Assembly: GCA_029266455.1 (NCBI GenBank)
Contig: JAQSWV010000057.1
Location: 1-44,391 of the forward strand
Source of the DNA: Nocardioidaceae bacterium
GTDB taxonomy: Bacteria; Actinomycetota; Actinomycetes; Propionibacteriales; Nocardioidaceae
Length of the DNA stretch: 44,391 nucleotides
Direction of reading: 5' to 3'
The stretch's first letter is position 1. Each line of letters starts with the position of its first letter. Both the position numbers and the translations under genes were made by a program. Under the pieces are notes generated by a model. That model saw only the letters and a list, made by a program, of their open reading frames with translations. It made no database searches and had not been told where the DNA came from. Below are positions 1 to 7,814 of the stretch, piece by piece.

Positions 1-773
1 CGGCTGCCGGGCACCGGATCGCCGGTGCGCAGGCCGCGGTCGAGCGCGGCGTCCAGCCACGGCCGCCACACGCCGGCGCGCACCCGTACGGCCAGGTCGT
101 GGACGTCGAGGCGGCGCAGCCAGTCGGAGCAGTTGTCGGCGAACTCGTAGTCGACCACCTGGGTGATGCCGCGCGCGGCCGCGGCCGCGACAGCCGTGGC
201 GACCCAGGAGTCGACGAGCTGCGGCGAACGGTCGCCGTCGACGGCGGCGGTCGCCTCGAGTGCCTCGCGCTCCCGCAGCAGTCCGGTGGCGGACATGTGC
301 CCGATGCGCGCCAGTCCGGCGGGGCTCAGCCACACCGTGTGCAGGTCGTGGCTCACCACCGCCACCGCGATGCCGGGCAGGGCCGACTCGAGCAGGTCGC
401 GGTGCGGGGGCTGGGTCCACAGCGCGTCGCGGAGTCCGCGACCCACCACCCACTCGTCGCGCCGGACCGGCTGTGGGAGCGCGGCGACGGCCGCACGCAG
501 CAGATCCGCTGCGTGCTGTGGTGAGCGCGCTGAGGACACGTCGACCCGGTTGCGGTCGCTGGCCCACTGGGTCGCGTGCACATGGGCGTCCACGAAGCCG
601 GGCAGCAGCACCGCGCCCGGCTGGTGCCAGGACCGGTCGCCGGCTTGCGCGACCCCGCTGCCGACGGCGGCGACCCGCCCGTCGGCCAGCCGGACATCGG
701 TCAGCCCGCCCCCCGAGCCGACGCGGACATCCCGCAGGACCAACGGCGAGGGCGGCGCCACCTCGTCGATCAC
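1..773 (-). CDS. Amidohydrolase family protein, C-terminus cut off by window edge
   Basis: The minus-strand frame reads from a GTG at 773 to the left edge, about 257 codons. Near residue 60 it carries LLPGFVDAHVHATQWA, the metal-binding HxH strand of the amidohydrolase superfamily (the YtcJ / imidazolonepropionase-like type), preceded by the usual small N-terminal beta-sandwich (LRDVRVGSGGGLTDVRLADGRV). A later VVDYEFADN segment also fits this family. The start is chosen because GAGGGA lies just upstream and the gap to the preceding dehydrogenase stop is only 8 bp, so the two are probably cotranscribed. The product should be a cytosolic metal-dependent hydrolase of C-N bonds. The substrate is unknown, and the remaining metal ligands lie outside the window. 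Confidence 0.75.
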   Translation of the reverse strand, partial: MIDEVAPPSPLVLRDVRVGSGGGLTDVRLADGRVAAVGSGVAQAGDRSWHQPGAVLLPGFVDAHVHATQWASDRNRVDVSSARSPQHAADLLRAAVAALPQPVRRDEWVVGRGLRDALWTQPPHRDLLESALPGIAVAVVSHDLHTVWLSPAGLARIGHMSATGLLREREALEATAAVDGDRSPQLVDSWVATAVAAAAARGITQVVDYEFADNCSDWLRRLDVHDLAVRVRAGVWRPWLDAALDRGLRTGDPVPGS

Positions 774-781
774 GTCGTCCC

Positions 782-1870
782 TCAGCTCTCCCGCGGCGAC
801 GGCACCGGCGTCGGCGACGGGTCGATGCGTACCACCGTCAATCCCGCCGCCGGCGGCCGCCCGGCCATCGCCGCCAGCTCGGGTCCTGCCTGGTCCAGAC
901 CCACCACTCGTCCGAGCAACAGGTCGGGCCGCAGCATGCCCGACGCGACCCGAGCGAGCATGGCCGGGTAGTCGGCTGCCGACATGCCGTGGCAGCCGTG
1001 CAGGGACAACTCGGCGGCGACCAGCCCGCCCAGCGGTACGGCGGGGGCGGCATGGTCGCCGACGAGCAGACCGACCTGCAGATGCCGACCTCGCGGCCGC
1101 AGGCTCTGCAGCCCCGCCACCAGCGTGGACTCGCTGCCGAGCCCGTCGAGCGCCACGTGCGCGCCCCCGTCGGTGAGCTCGCGTACTCGGGCGCCGACTG
1201 CCCCTGGCCCGGCCAGCGTGAGCGGGTCCAGCGCCTGAGCCGCCCCCAGCTCCAGCGCCCTCGCGCGGGCGGCGGGGCTGGGGTCCACCGCCACCACCTG
1301 GGCGCCCAGGGCGACAGCGACCATGACCGCCGACAGGCCGAGACCGCCGCAGCCGTGCACGGCGACCACCTGCCCGGCACCTACCTCCCCGTGTACCGTC
1401 ACGGCGCGGTAGGCGGTCGCGAACCGGCAGCCGAGCGACGCGGCAGTCACGAAGTCCATGTCCTGGGGCAGCCCCACGAGGTTCACGTCGGCATTGCGGA
1501 TGACGACCTGCTCGGCGAACGAGCCGTGGTGGGTGGAGCCGGGCTGGGTCTGCTCCACGCACACCTGCGACTCACCTGCCTGGCACTGGGCGCAGCTGCC
1601 GCACGCGCTGACGAACGGCGTCGTGACCCGCGCTCCCGGCGTCCAACTCGCCACGTCGGCTCCGACCCGTTCGACAGTGCCCGCGAGCTCATGACCCGGT
1701 ACGTGGGGCAGCGAGACGTCGGCGTCATGCCCCTGCCAGGCGTGCCAGTCGCTGCGGCAGACCCCGGTCGCACCCACTGCCACGACCGCCGCGTCGGGCG
1801 GACAGTCGGGCTCGGCGATGTCCCTCACGCGCAGCGGCTCACCGAATGCGTCGTACACGACCGCCCGCAT
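782..1870 (-). CDS. Zinc-dependent medium-chain alcohol dehydrogenase
   Basis: This 362-aa protein has the full MDR zinc-dehydrogenase layout. Catalytic zinc ligands are Cys38 (GVCRSDWH), His60-Glu61 (PGHE) and Cys148 (LGCRFA). A four-cysteine structural zinc lobe occupies residues 90-104 (CGSCAQCQAGESQVC), and a Rossmann GCGGLG motif at 173-178 binds NAD(P). It should oxidise an alcohol or reduce an aldehyde in the cytosol. The start ATG at 1870 has GGAGGT 4 nt upstream. It is the first gene of an apparent two-gene operon with the amidohydrolase 8 bp downstream, which hints at a joint catabolic role. The substrate cannot be read from the sequence. Confidence 0.88.
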   Translation of the reverse strand: MRAVVYDAFGEPLRVRDIAEPDCPPDAAVVAVGATGVCRSDWHAWQGHDADVSLPHVPGHELAGTVERVGADVASWTPGARVTTPFVSACGSCAQCQAGESQVCVEQTQPGSTHHGSFAEQVVIRNADVNLVGLPQDMDFVTAASLGCRFATAYRAVTVHGEVGAGQVVAVHGCGGLGLSAVMVAVALGAQVVAVDPSPAARARALELGAAQALDPLTLAGPGAVGARVRELTDGGAHVALDGLGSESTLVAGLQSLRPRGRHLQVGLLVGDHAAPAVPLGGLVAAELSLHGCHGMSAADYPAMLARVASGMLRPDLLLGRVVGLDQAGPELAAMAGRPPAAGLTVVRIDPSPTPVPSPRES

Positions 1871-1897
1871 CCGTACCTCCGCACGCCTGGGCTGGGG

Positions 1898-1993
1898 GGG
1901 AGTTTTCGCAGCCTACCCAGCGAAAACCTCACTTCTAGGGCGCTGCATCCCTGTGGAGGCGCAACTTTCGCAGCCCACCCTGCGAAAACTCCC
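1898..1993. repeat. 96-bp element with 14-bp inverted ends and two internal hairpins
   Basis: The left end GGGAGTTTTCGCAG (1898-1911) is the exact reverse complement of the right end CTGCGAAAACTCCC (1980-1993). Each end also starts its own hairpin: TTTTCGC/GCGAAAA at 1903-1909 and 1920-1926, and TTTCGCAG/CTGCGAAA at 1966-1973 and 1980-1987. The element fills the gap between the 5' end of the dehydrogenase gene and the 3' end of korB. It could be a small non-autonomous mobile or REP-type element, a terminator for korAB, or both. There is no coding content. Confidence 0.7.
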
Positions 1994-2001
1994 GCCGGAG
2001 C

Positions 2002-3081
2002 TCAGTCGACGGTCCAGGTGTCCTTGCCGGCCAGCAGGGCGGCGAGGTCACCTTCGCCCTCGGAGCTCTGCGCGGTCTGCACCTGCCCGCGGGCCAAGTC
2101 GTCGTACGTGGGCCGCTCGACCTGACGGAAGATCCCGATGGGGGACTGCTGCAGCACGCCGGCGTTGGTGAGCCGGGAGATCGCGAAGGCGGTGGACGGG
2201 TCGTCGGCATGGGCGTCGTGGACGACCACCGCGTCCGCGCCGACGTCGGCGACCTCGGCCACGCGCAGGGAGCCCGTCCCGGGGTCCCGGACGACACCGA
2301 GCCGGCCGTCCGAGCCGAAGCGCACCGGCTCCCCGTGCCGCAGCGGGATGACGGCCTCCTCGCGGCTGTCCTTGTCCTTGAACGCGTCGAACGCACCGTC
2401 GTTGAAGATCGGGCAGTTCTGGTAGATCTCCACCAGCGACGTGCCACGGTGTGCTGCCGCCTCACGCAGCACGTCGGTGAGGTGGGTCCGGTCCGAGTCG
2501 ATGGTGCGCGCCACGAACGTCGCCTCCGCCCCGAGCGCCAGCGAGACCGGGTTGAACGGGGTGTCGACCGACCCCATCGGCGTCGACTTGGTGACCTTGC
2601 CGGTCTCGGAGGTGGGGGAGTACTGGCCCTTGGTGAGGCCGTAGATCCGGTTGTTGAACAGCAGGATCGTCATGTTGATGTTGCGGCGGAGCGCGTGGAT
2701 CAGGTGGTTGCCCCCGATCGAGAGCGCGTCGCCGTCACCGGTCACCACCCATACCGACAGGTCCGAGCGGGTGATCGCCAGGCCGGTCGCGATGGCCGGC
2801 GCCCGGCCGTGGATCGAGTGCATCCCGTAGGTGTCCAGGTAGTACGGGAACCTCGACGAGCAGCCGATCCCGGAGACGAACACGATGTTCTCGCGCTTCA
2901 GCCCGAGCTCGGGCAGGAAGCCCTGTACGGCATTGAGCACGATGTAGTCGCCGCAGCCCGGACACCAGCGCACTTCCTGGTCGGAGGTGAATTCCTTGCG
3001 GGTCTGCGTCGCCTCGCTCGGCGGCACGCCCACCAGCCCGTCGCGGGAGAGGCTGGGCGTGGGCAGGTCAAGCGCCGTCAT
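2002..3081 (-). CDS. korB: 2-oxoglutarate:ferredoxin oxidoreductase, beta subunit
   Basis: This 359-aa subunit carries the thiamine-diphosphate half of a 2-oxoacid:acceptor oxidoreductase. The sequence has WCPGCGDY at 39-46, GIGCSSR at 71-77, the ThDP/Mg signature VTGDGDALSIGGNH at 113-126, and NNRIYGLTKGQ at 143-153. With KorA it decarboxylates 2-oxoglutarate to succinyl-CoA while reducing ferredoxin, an alternative to the NAD-linked 2-oxoglutarate dehydrogenase that is well known in actinobacteria. The start ATG at 3081 overlaps the korA stop by 4 nt (ATGA), so the two are translationally coupled. Assignment to 2-oxoglutarate rather than another 2-oxoacid rests on family resemblance. Confidence 0.93.
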   Translation of the reverse strand: MTALDLPTPSLSRDGLVGVPPSEATQTRKEFTSDQEVRWCPGCGDYIVLNAVQGFLPELGLKRENIVFVSGIGCSSRFPYYLDTYGMHSIHGRAPAIATGLAITRSDLSVWVVTGDGDALSIGGNHLIHALRRNINMTILLFNNRIYGLTKGQYSPTSETGKVTKSTPMGSVDTPFNPVSLALGAEATFVARTIDSDRTHLTDVLREAAAHRGTSLVEIYQNCPIFNDGAFDAFKDKDSREEAVIPLRHGEPVRFGSDGRLGVVRDPGTGSLRVAEVADVGADAVVVHDAHADDPSTAFAISRLTNAGVLQQSPIGIFRQVERPTYDDLARGQVQTAQSSEGEGDLAALLAGKDTWTVD

Positions 3082-5000
3082 ACGGGAACCTCCTCGTGCA
3101 TCCCGCGCGGCTCCGGGATCTCGTCCTCCAGTGCAGCGAGGTATCCACGGAGCACGTCCGCGAGCTCGGCCGCCTTGAACGGCATGCCGTTCACCTGGGT
3201 GTGGCTCTTGGCGTCGACCAGGTAGCGCCCGCGCAACAGCAGCGCGAGCTGGCCGAGGTTCATCTCCGGCACGACCACGCGGTCGTAGCCGCGGAGGATG
3301 TCGCCGATGTCGCTGGGCATCGGGTTCAGGTGGCGCAGGTGCGCCTGCGCCACCTTGAGCCCGTCCCGGCGGACGCGGCGCACCGCCGCGCCGATCGGTC
3401 CGTACGTCGACCCCCACCCGACCACGAGCATCCGCGCGCCCTGGCCCGACTCGGCACCGGGGTCGTCCACCTCGGTGGGCGGCAGGCTCTTGGCGATCGC
3501 GTCCACCTTTGCCTGGCGGGTCCGCACCATCAGGTCGTGGTTGGCGGGGTCGTACGAGATGTCGCCGGTGCGGTCGGCCTTCTCCAGGCCGCCGACGCGG
3601 TGCATGAGCTCCGGCGTGCCGGGCACGGCCCATGGCCGGGCCAGCGTCTCGTCGTCGCGAAGGTAGGGCAGGAACTCCTCGGTGCCGTCGTCGGCGACGT
3701 GGTTGTGGCCGGTCTGGAAGGCCGGGTCGATCCGGGGCAGTGCGGCGACGTCCGGCAGGTGCCACGGCTCGGAGCCGTTCGCCAGGGAGCCGTCCGACAG
3801 CAGCATGACGGGGGTGCGATAGGTCACCGCGATGCGCGCCGCCTCCATCGCGGCGTCGAAGCAGTCGGCCGGCGAGCGAGGCGCCACCACCGGCACCGGT
3901 GCCTCCCCGTTGCGCCCGAACAGCGCCTGCAGCAGGTCGGCCTGCTCCGTCTTCGTCGGCAGTCCGGTACTGGGCCCGCCGCGCTGGATGTCGCACACCA
4001 GCAGCGGCAGCTCCAGCATCACGCCGAGGCCGATGGTCTCGGCCTTCAGCGCCACACCCGGCCCGGACGTGGTGGTCACGCCCAGCGCACCACCGAAGGC
4101 GGCGCCGAGCGCGGCGCCCACACCGGCGATCTCGTCCTCTGCCTGGAACGTGGTCACGCCGAACCGCTTGTGCTTGGACAGCTCGTGCAGCACGTCGGAG
4201 GCCGGGGTGATCGGGTAGGACCCCAGGAAGAGGGGCAGCCCCGACTGCCGGCTGGCCGCGATGAGGCCGTACGCGAGCGCCGCATTGCCGGTGACGTTGC
4301 GGTAGCGCCCGGTCGCCATCGAGGCCGGCTTGATCTCGTAGCGGACCGCGAATGCCTCGGTCGTCTCGCCGAAGTTCCAGCCGGTACGGAACGCGGTGAC
4401 GTTGGCATCGCGCAGGGTCGGCCGGGCGGCGAAGCGGGTGGTGAGGAACTCGATGGTGGGCTCGGTCGGGCGTCCGTACATCCACGACAGCAGCCCGAGC
4501 GCGAACATGTTCTTGGCCCGGGCGGAGTCCTTGCGCGACAGTCCGAACTCCTTGACCGCCTCGACGGTCAGCGACGTGAGATCGACCTCATGCAACGCGA
4601 ACGGCTCCAGGGTGCCGTCCTCGAGCGGGCTCTCGGAGTAGCCGGCCTTGGTCAGGTTGCGTGCGGAGAAGTCGTGCGTGTCGACGATGATCGTCGCGCC
4701 CCGCGGTACGTCGGGAAGGTTGGCCCGTAGCGCGGCGGGGTTCATGGCGACCAGCACGTCCGGGGCGTCGCCCGGCGTGAGGATGTCGTGGTCGGCGAAG
4801 TGCACCTGAAAGCTGGAGACGCCGGCCATGGTGCCGGCTGGCGCGCGGATCTCGGCGGGGAAGTTCGGCAGCGTGGACAGGTCGTTGCCGAAGGCTGCCG
4901 TCTCCTGGGTGAACCTGTCGCCGGTGAGCTGCATGCCGTCGCCGGAGTCGCCGGCGAACCGGATGATCACGCGGTCGAGCTGCTTGACCTGCCTGGTCAC
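3078..5000 (-). CDS. korA: 2-oxoglutarate:ferredoxin oxidoreductase, fused gamma-alpha subunit
   Basis: The protein has 640 aa if started at the GTG at 5000, which has AAAGAGGA upstream and gives VTRQVKQLDRVIIRFAGDSGDG; the frame stays open further upstream but without family resemblance. Residues about 10-200 are the gamma domain (GDSGDGMQLTG at 17-27). Residues from about 230 are the alpha pyrimidine-binding domain with the YPITP signature at 262-266 and the AEDE and TSGPG segments. This gamma-alpha fusion is the normal actinobacterial form. It works with KorB in succinyl-CoA formation with ferredoxin as electron acceptor. No ferredoxin or delta-subunit gene is adjacent, so the electron acceptor must be encoded elsewhere. 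Confidence 0.93.
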   Translation of the reverse strand: MTRQVKQLDRVIIRFAGDSGDGMQLTGDRFTQETAAFGNDLSTLPNFPAEIRAPAGTMAGVSSFQVHFADHDILTPGDAPDVLVAMNPAALRANLPDVPRGATIIVDTHDFSARNLTKAGYSESPLEDGTLEPFALHEVDLTSLTVEAVKEFGLSRKDSARAKNMFALGLLSWMYGRPTEPTIEFLTTRFAARPTLRDANVTAFRTGWNFGETTEAFAVRYEIKPASMATGRYRNVTGNAALAYGLIAASRQSGLPLFLGSYPITPASDVLHELSKHKRFGVTTFQAEDEIAGVGAALGAAFGGALGVTTTSGPGVALKAETIGLGVMLELPLLVCDIQRGGPSTGLPTKTEQADLLQALFGRNGEAPVPVVAPRSPADCFDAAMEAARIAVTYRTPVMLLSDGSLANGSEPWHLPDVAALPRIDPAFQTGHNHVADDGTEEFLPYLRDDETLARPWAVPGTPELMHRVGGLEKADRTGDISYDPANHDLMVRTRQAKVDAIAKSLPPTEVDDPGAESGQGARMLVVGWGSTYGPIGAAVRRVRRDGLKVAQAHLRHLNPMPSDIGDILRGYDRVVVPEMNLGQLALLLRGRYLVDAKSHTQVNGMPFKAAELADVLRGYLAALEDEIPEPRGMHEEVPV

Positions 5001-5077
5001 GCGGGTCCTCTTTCCCGGCGGGGCGTCGGCCTGTGCAGCCGGGCACGCCCTGCGTCGCTTGCGGATGTGACCCGTCC

Positions 5078-5106
5078 ATCGTAGGCGTGCAGGGAAGGTT
5101 TCCCTT
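5078..5106 (-). promoter_or_regulatory. Possible korAB promoter with overlapping palindrome
   Basis: On the minus strand TACGAT (5083-5078) resembles an actinobacterial -10 about 78 nt before the korA start. The palindrome AGGGAA-GGT-TTCCCT (5091-5105) lies where the spacer and -35 would be and could be an operator. No good -35 is visible, so this is tentative. Confidence 0.35.
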
Positions 5107-5165
5107 ACCACATCCGGGTGACGAACGGGTGTCTTCGGTCACCCCGTACCCGGTTCCGGTGCTCC

Positions 5166-5582
5166 TCAGCCGGGGCGAACGGGGAGGTTCTGCACGCGCA
5201 CCTGCCCCCGGGCGACCAGCCGGCCGTCGGCGTCGTGGGTCTCCACGACCCACACCTGCTGCAGCCGTCCACGATGGATCGGGGTGGCCCGCGAGCGCAG
5301 GGCGCCCGTGTCGACGCCGCGGTAGAAGTCGGTCTGGTTGGACACGCCGACCACCGTGCCCCGGTCGCCGAACCACAGTCCGGCGCCGACGCTGGCCAGG
5401 GTCTCCACCACGGTGCAGTGGGCGCCCCCGTTGACCAGGCCGAACGGCTGGTGCAGATGGTCACCGGCCTCCCACTCGCCGGTCACCTCGTCCGCGTCGG
5501 CCCCCGTGAGCCGTAGCCCGAGGTGGTCGGCGAAGGCGCCGAGTGAGGCGCCCGGCGAGGTGTCGCGCACCGGCTCAGGCAT
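5166..5582 (-). CDS. PaaI-family hotdog thioesterase
   Basis: This 138-aa single hotdog domain matches the PaaI/YdiI acyl-CoA thioesterase group. The segment HLHQPFGLVNGGAHCTVVET is the conserved helix entry that normally holds the catalytic Asn/Gly and Glu (here NGG and ET). It should hydrolyse a small or aromatic acyl-CoA in the cytosol. The ATG at 5582 overlaps the end of the upstream aldo/keto reductase by 8 nt, so the two are cotranscribed and translationally coupled. The substrate is unknown. Length is normal for the family. Confidence 0.85.
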   Translation of the reverse strand: MPEPVRDTSPGASLGAFADHLGLRLTGADADEVTGEWEAGDHLHQPFGLVNGGAHCTVVETLASVGAGLWFGDRGTVVGVSNQTDFYRGVDTGALRSRATPIHRGRLQQVWVVETHDADGRLVARGQVRVQNLPVRPG

Positions 5583-6441
5583 CGTCCAGCAGCTTGCGGT
5601 CGCCGTCGGACAGGACGAGGTCCACCGCCTGGGCGGAGCTGCGTATGGATTCCGGCCGGCTCGCCCCCGGGATGGGGATCACCCGGTCCGACAGGCTGAG
5701 CAGCCAGGCGAGGGCGACCTGCTGGGGGCTGGCTCCCAGGCGGTGGGCCACGTCGGCGAAGGCGGAGTTGCGCTCACCCAGCGAGTCCGCCGAGCCCGCG
5801 CCGCCGAGCGGGCCCCAGGGCAGGAACGCGAGGCCGAGCTCCTCGCAGACCGCCAGCTCCGCGAGGCTGCTGCGGTACGCCGGTGACAGCTGGTTCTGCA
5901 CGCTCACCAGACCGTCCCCGAGGATCCCGTGGGCGAGTCGGATCTGGTCCGAGTCGGCATTGGACAGGCCGACCCGCTGCACCAGTCCGTCGTCGAGCAG
6001 CTCCTTGAGGCCTCCGACGGTCTCCTCGTACGGCACGTCAGGGTCGGGGCGGTGGTGCTGGTACAGCCCGATAACGTCCACGCCCAACGACTGCAGCGAC
6101 GCCTGGCAGGCCCTGCGCAGGTGCTCGGCGCGCCCGTCGGTGTGCCAGCCGCCGTCCGGCGACCGGGTGTGGCCGCCCTTGGTGGCCACGAGGACGGCGC
6201 TGGTGTCGCCGCCGTACGAGGCCAGGGCGCGCGCGACCACCTGCTCGTTGTGGCCCGGCAGGTTGTCGGCACTGCTCGGCGTGTACGCGTCGGCGGTGTC
6301 GATGAGCGTGACCCCGGCGTCGAGCGCCGCGTGCACGGTGGCCTCGGCGCGCGCGCTGTCGGGTGCGGGGTCGACCGAGAGCGGCATGGCGCCCAGCCCG
6401 ATAGCGCTCACCTGCGCGTCGCCGATGCTGCGTTGCTGCAC
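5575..6441 (-). CDS. Aldo/keto reductase
   Basis: With the GTG at 6441 as start (AGGAG six bases upstream) the protein is 288 aa, usual for the family. An upstream in-frame extension of 32 residues is Ser/Arg-rich and lacks resemblance. The AKR catalytic tetrad is visible as Asp48 (LIDTADAY), Tyr53, Lys88 (VATKGG) and His129 or His130 (YQHHRPD). A C-terminal IPIPGASRPE segment fits NADPH-phosphate recognition. It reduces aldehydes or ketones with NADPH in a TIM barrel. It overlaps the thioesterase gene downstream, suggesting a shared detoxification or acyl-metabolism role, which I infer only from linkage. Confidence 0.88.
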   Translation of the reverse strand: MQQRSIGDAQVSAIGLGAMPLSVDPAPDSARAEATVHAALDAGVTLIDTADAYTPSSADNLPGHNEQVVARALASYGGDTSAVLVATKGGHTRSPDGGWHTDGRAEHLRRACQASLQSLGVDVIGLYQHHRPDPDVPYEETVGGLKELLDDGLVQRVGLSNADSDQIRLAHGILGDGLVSVQNQLSPAYRSSLAELAVCEELGLAFLPWGPLGGAGSADSLGERNSAFADVAHRLGASPQQVALAWLLSLSDRVIPIPGASRPESIRSSAQAVDLVLSDGDRKLLDDA

Positions 6442-6457
6442 GTCATGCTCCTGTGAG

Positions 6458-6527
6458 GTCGAGGAAGAAGTCGAGTGGTCGAGGGACGCTCGAGGGGTCG
6501 AGCGGGGCCGCCCGGCTGTCGAGCCTA
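6458..6527 (-). promoter_or_regulatory. Aldo/keto reductase leader with repeated CTCGAC motif and -10 box
   Basis: On the minus strand TAGGCT (6527-6522) is a good -10 hexamer. The downstream leader contains CTCGAC five times (plus-strand GTCGAG beginning at 6458, 6470, 6478, 6497 and 6518) and one CTCGAG at 6489. Such clustered copies in a 5' leader may be a binding array or simple low-complexity sequence. Confidence 0.4.
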
Positions 6528-6551
6528 GGGGCACCACCGCCTGTGCCGCCC

Positions 6552-6597
6552 GACGTCATCCCACGCGCCGGTGATGCGCCACCCTCGCGATGACGTG
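6552..6597. repeat. 46-bp REP-like palindromic element, copy 1
   Basis: GACGTCAT (6552-6559) and ATGACGTG (6590-6597) form near-perfect inverted ends around a GC-rich centre with ACGCGCCGG. The same 46-bp length, ends and core recur twice at 15566-15673, so this is a dispersed repeat family in this genome. Confidence 0.7.
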
Positions 6598-6632
6598 GTG
6601 CCACGTGGGCCGGGACAAGGCTGCGGCGCGGG

Positions 6633-7127
6633 TCAGCGGTAGTTCACGAACTGCACAGGGAAGTCGTAGTCCTGTTCCTTGACCAGGGCGATGACGGCCT
6701 GCAGGTCGTCGCGCTTCTTGCTGGACACCCGGAGCTCGTCACCCTGGACCTGCACCTTGACGCCCTTGGGGCCCTCGTCGCGGATCAGCTTGCCGACCTT
6801 CTTGGCCTGGTCCTGGCTGATGCCCTGCGTGATGGCGGCGTCGATCTTCACCTCGCGGCCGGACTGGCGCGGCTCGCCTGCGTCCAGCGCCTTGAGCGAC
6901 ACCCCTCGCTTCACCAGCTTCTGCTTGAACACGTCCAGGGCGGCAAGCGCGCGCTCCTCGGCGTTGGCGCTGATCTCGACGCTCTCCTCGCCCCGCCAGC
7001 TGATCGACGCGCCCGTGTTCTTGAAGTCGAAACGCTGGGTGAGCTCCTTGACGGCCTGGTTCAGCGCGTTGTCGACCTCCTGACGGTCGACCTTGCTCAC
7101 GATGTCGAAGCTGGAGTCGCCGGCCAT
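6633..7127 (-). CDS. YajQ-family nucleotide-binding protein
   Basis: This 164-aa protein is the full length of the YajQ/DUF520 family. It opens with [20 protein letters not shown], typical of the family, and contains the RFDFKNTG and [20 protein letters not shown] segments and the family-end motif [10 protein letters not shown]. Members form two ferredoxin-like folds. Some bind cyclic di-GMP or nucleotides, though the role in actinobacteria is not established. The start ATG at 7127 is preceded by AGGGAGG. It lies divergent from the tRNA-Tyr gene, an arrangement also known near rpmG in other actinobacteria. Confidence 0.9.
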   Translation of the reverse strand: MAGDSSFDIVSKVDRQEVDNALNQAVKELTQRFDFKNTGASISWRGEESVEISANAEERALAALDVFKQKLVKRGVSLKALDAGEPRQSGREVKIDAAITQGISQDQAKKVGKLIRDEGPKGVKVQVQGDELRVSSKKRDDLQAVIALVKEQDYDFPVQFVNYR

Positions 7128-7220
7128 GATGCCTCCCTGTGGGATCTGCGCGTGCGTGCGGTCGTCGGTGGGCTATCGTCTGGTGCCGCCGCGCCCGATC
7201 GTACGGGGGCGGCTGCGCCC

Positions 7221-7302
7221 GGCAGGTTGCCCGAGCGGCCAAAGGGAGCTGACTGTAAATCAGCCGGCACAGCCTTCGCAGGTTCGAATCCTGCACCTGC
7301 CA
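7221..7302 (+). tRNA. tRNA-Tyr (anticodon GTA)
   Basis: The acceptor stem GGCAGGT pairs fully with ACCTGCC, with A as discriminator base. The anticodon arm GCTGA-CTGTAAA-TCAGC gives GTA, and a long class II variable arm follows, as expected for tRNA-Tyr. The T arm is GCAGG-TTCGAAT-CCTGC. CCA is not fully encoded. Confidence 0.95.
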
Positions 7303-7318
7303 CCCATCGCGACGGAGT

Positions 7319-7344
7319 GCCCGGCCCAGCAGGGTCGGGCTTCT
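7319..7344 (+). terminator. Probable terminator after tRNA-Tyr
   Basis: A 9-bp stem GCCCGGCCC/GGGTCGGGC (one G-T pair, loop AGCA) is followed by TTCT. It sits 17 nt after the tRNA. Confidence 0.6.
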
Positions 7345-7391
7345 CCCGCGGCACCTCGCGCCCATCCAGTCTCGTCGCTCTCCTGCACAGC

Positions 7392-7552
7392 GCCGCCGTA
7401 CTGCGCGGATGATCGCCGGGGGAGCGGTCTGGCGAGTCACGCGGCCATGGCCGGGCCGCCGTACTGCGCGGATGATCGCCCGGGGAGTCGGCGCTGGCGC
7501 GCACGCGGCCATGGCCGGGCCGCCGTAACGCGCGGATGATGGCGGGGGAGGG
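7392..7552. repeat. 63/64-bp tandem repeat, about 2.5 copies, between tRNA-Tyr and tRNA-Thr
   Basis: Copies begin at 7392, 7455 and 7519, each with GCCGCCGTA followed by a GCGCGGATGAT block, and the first two end with CACGCGGCCATGGCCGG. The third copy breaks off after about 34 bp. These copies make up half of the 317-bp tRNA-Tyr to tRNA-Thr spacer. The rest holds the terminator and, near 7603-7612, a possible -10 (TATCCT) for the next tRNA. No ORF in the repeat looks coding. Confidence 0.75.
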
Positions 7553-7619
7553 AGACGTCGGTCCCGGATCCACCGATTTCGGGGGGGCTCACCGCTCTGT
7601 GTATCCTCTGAGGTCGCCC

Positions 7620-7692
7620 GCCCCTTTAGCTCAGTCGGCAGAGCGTCTCCATGGTAAGGAGAAGGTCTACGGTTCGATTCCGTAAAGGGGCT
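7620..7692 (+). tRNA. tRNA-Thr (anticodon GGT)
   Basis: The acceptor stem GCCCCTT pairs with AAGGGGC. The anticodon arm TCTCC-ATGGTAA-GGAGA gives GGT, reading ACC/ACU threonine codons. The T arm is TACGG-TTCGATT-CCGTA and the total length is 73 nt. Confidence 0.95.
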
Positions 7693-7740
7693 CTGGGACC
7701 GCGACGACCGGCGAACCGCCGGCTGGACACCGGCCCCGGT

Positions 7741-7814
7741 GGCGGGGTAGCTCAGGCGGTCAGAGCACACGGCTCATAATCGTGGTGTCGCGGGTTCGAG
7801 TCCCGCCCCCGCTA
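7741..7814 (+). tRNA. tRNA-Met, elongator type (anticodon CAT)
   Basis: The anticodon arm CACGG-CTCATAA-TCGTG gives CAT and the T arm is GCGGG-TTCGAGT-CCCGC. Acceptor GGCGGGG pairs with CCCCGCT (a G-U at the terminal pair), with A as discriminator. The paired first position and lack of the three G-C anticodon-stem pairs argue for elongator rather than initiator tRNA-Met. Confidence 0.93.

Noticed and set aside
3096-4730. 544-aa plus-strand open frame across korA
   Set aside because: It lies antisense to a clear korA reading and has random composition.
7392-7552. CRISPR array
   Set aside because: The repeats are long, only 2.5 copies, not separated by uniform spacers, and no cas gene is present.
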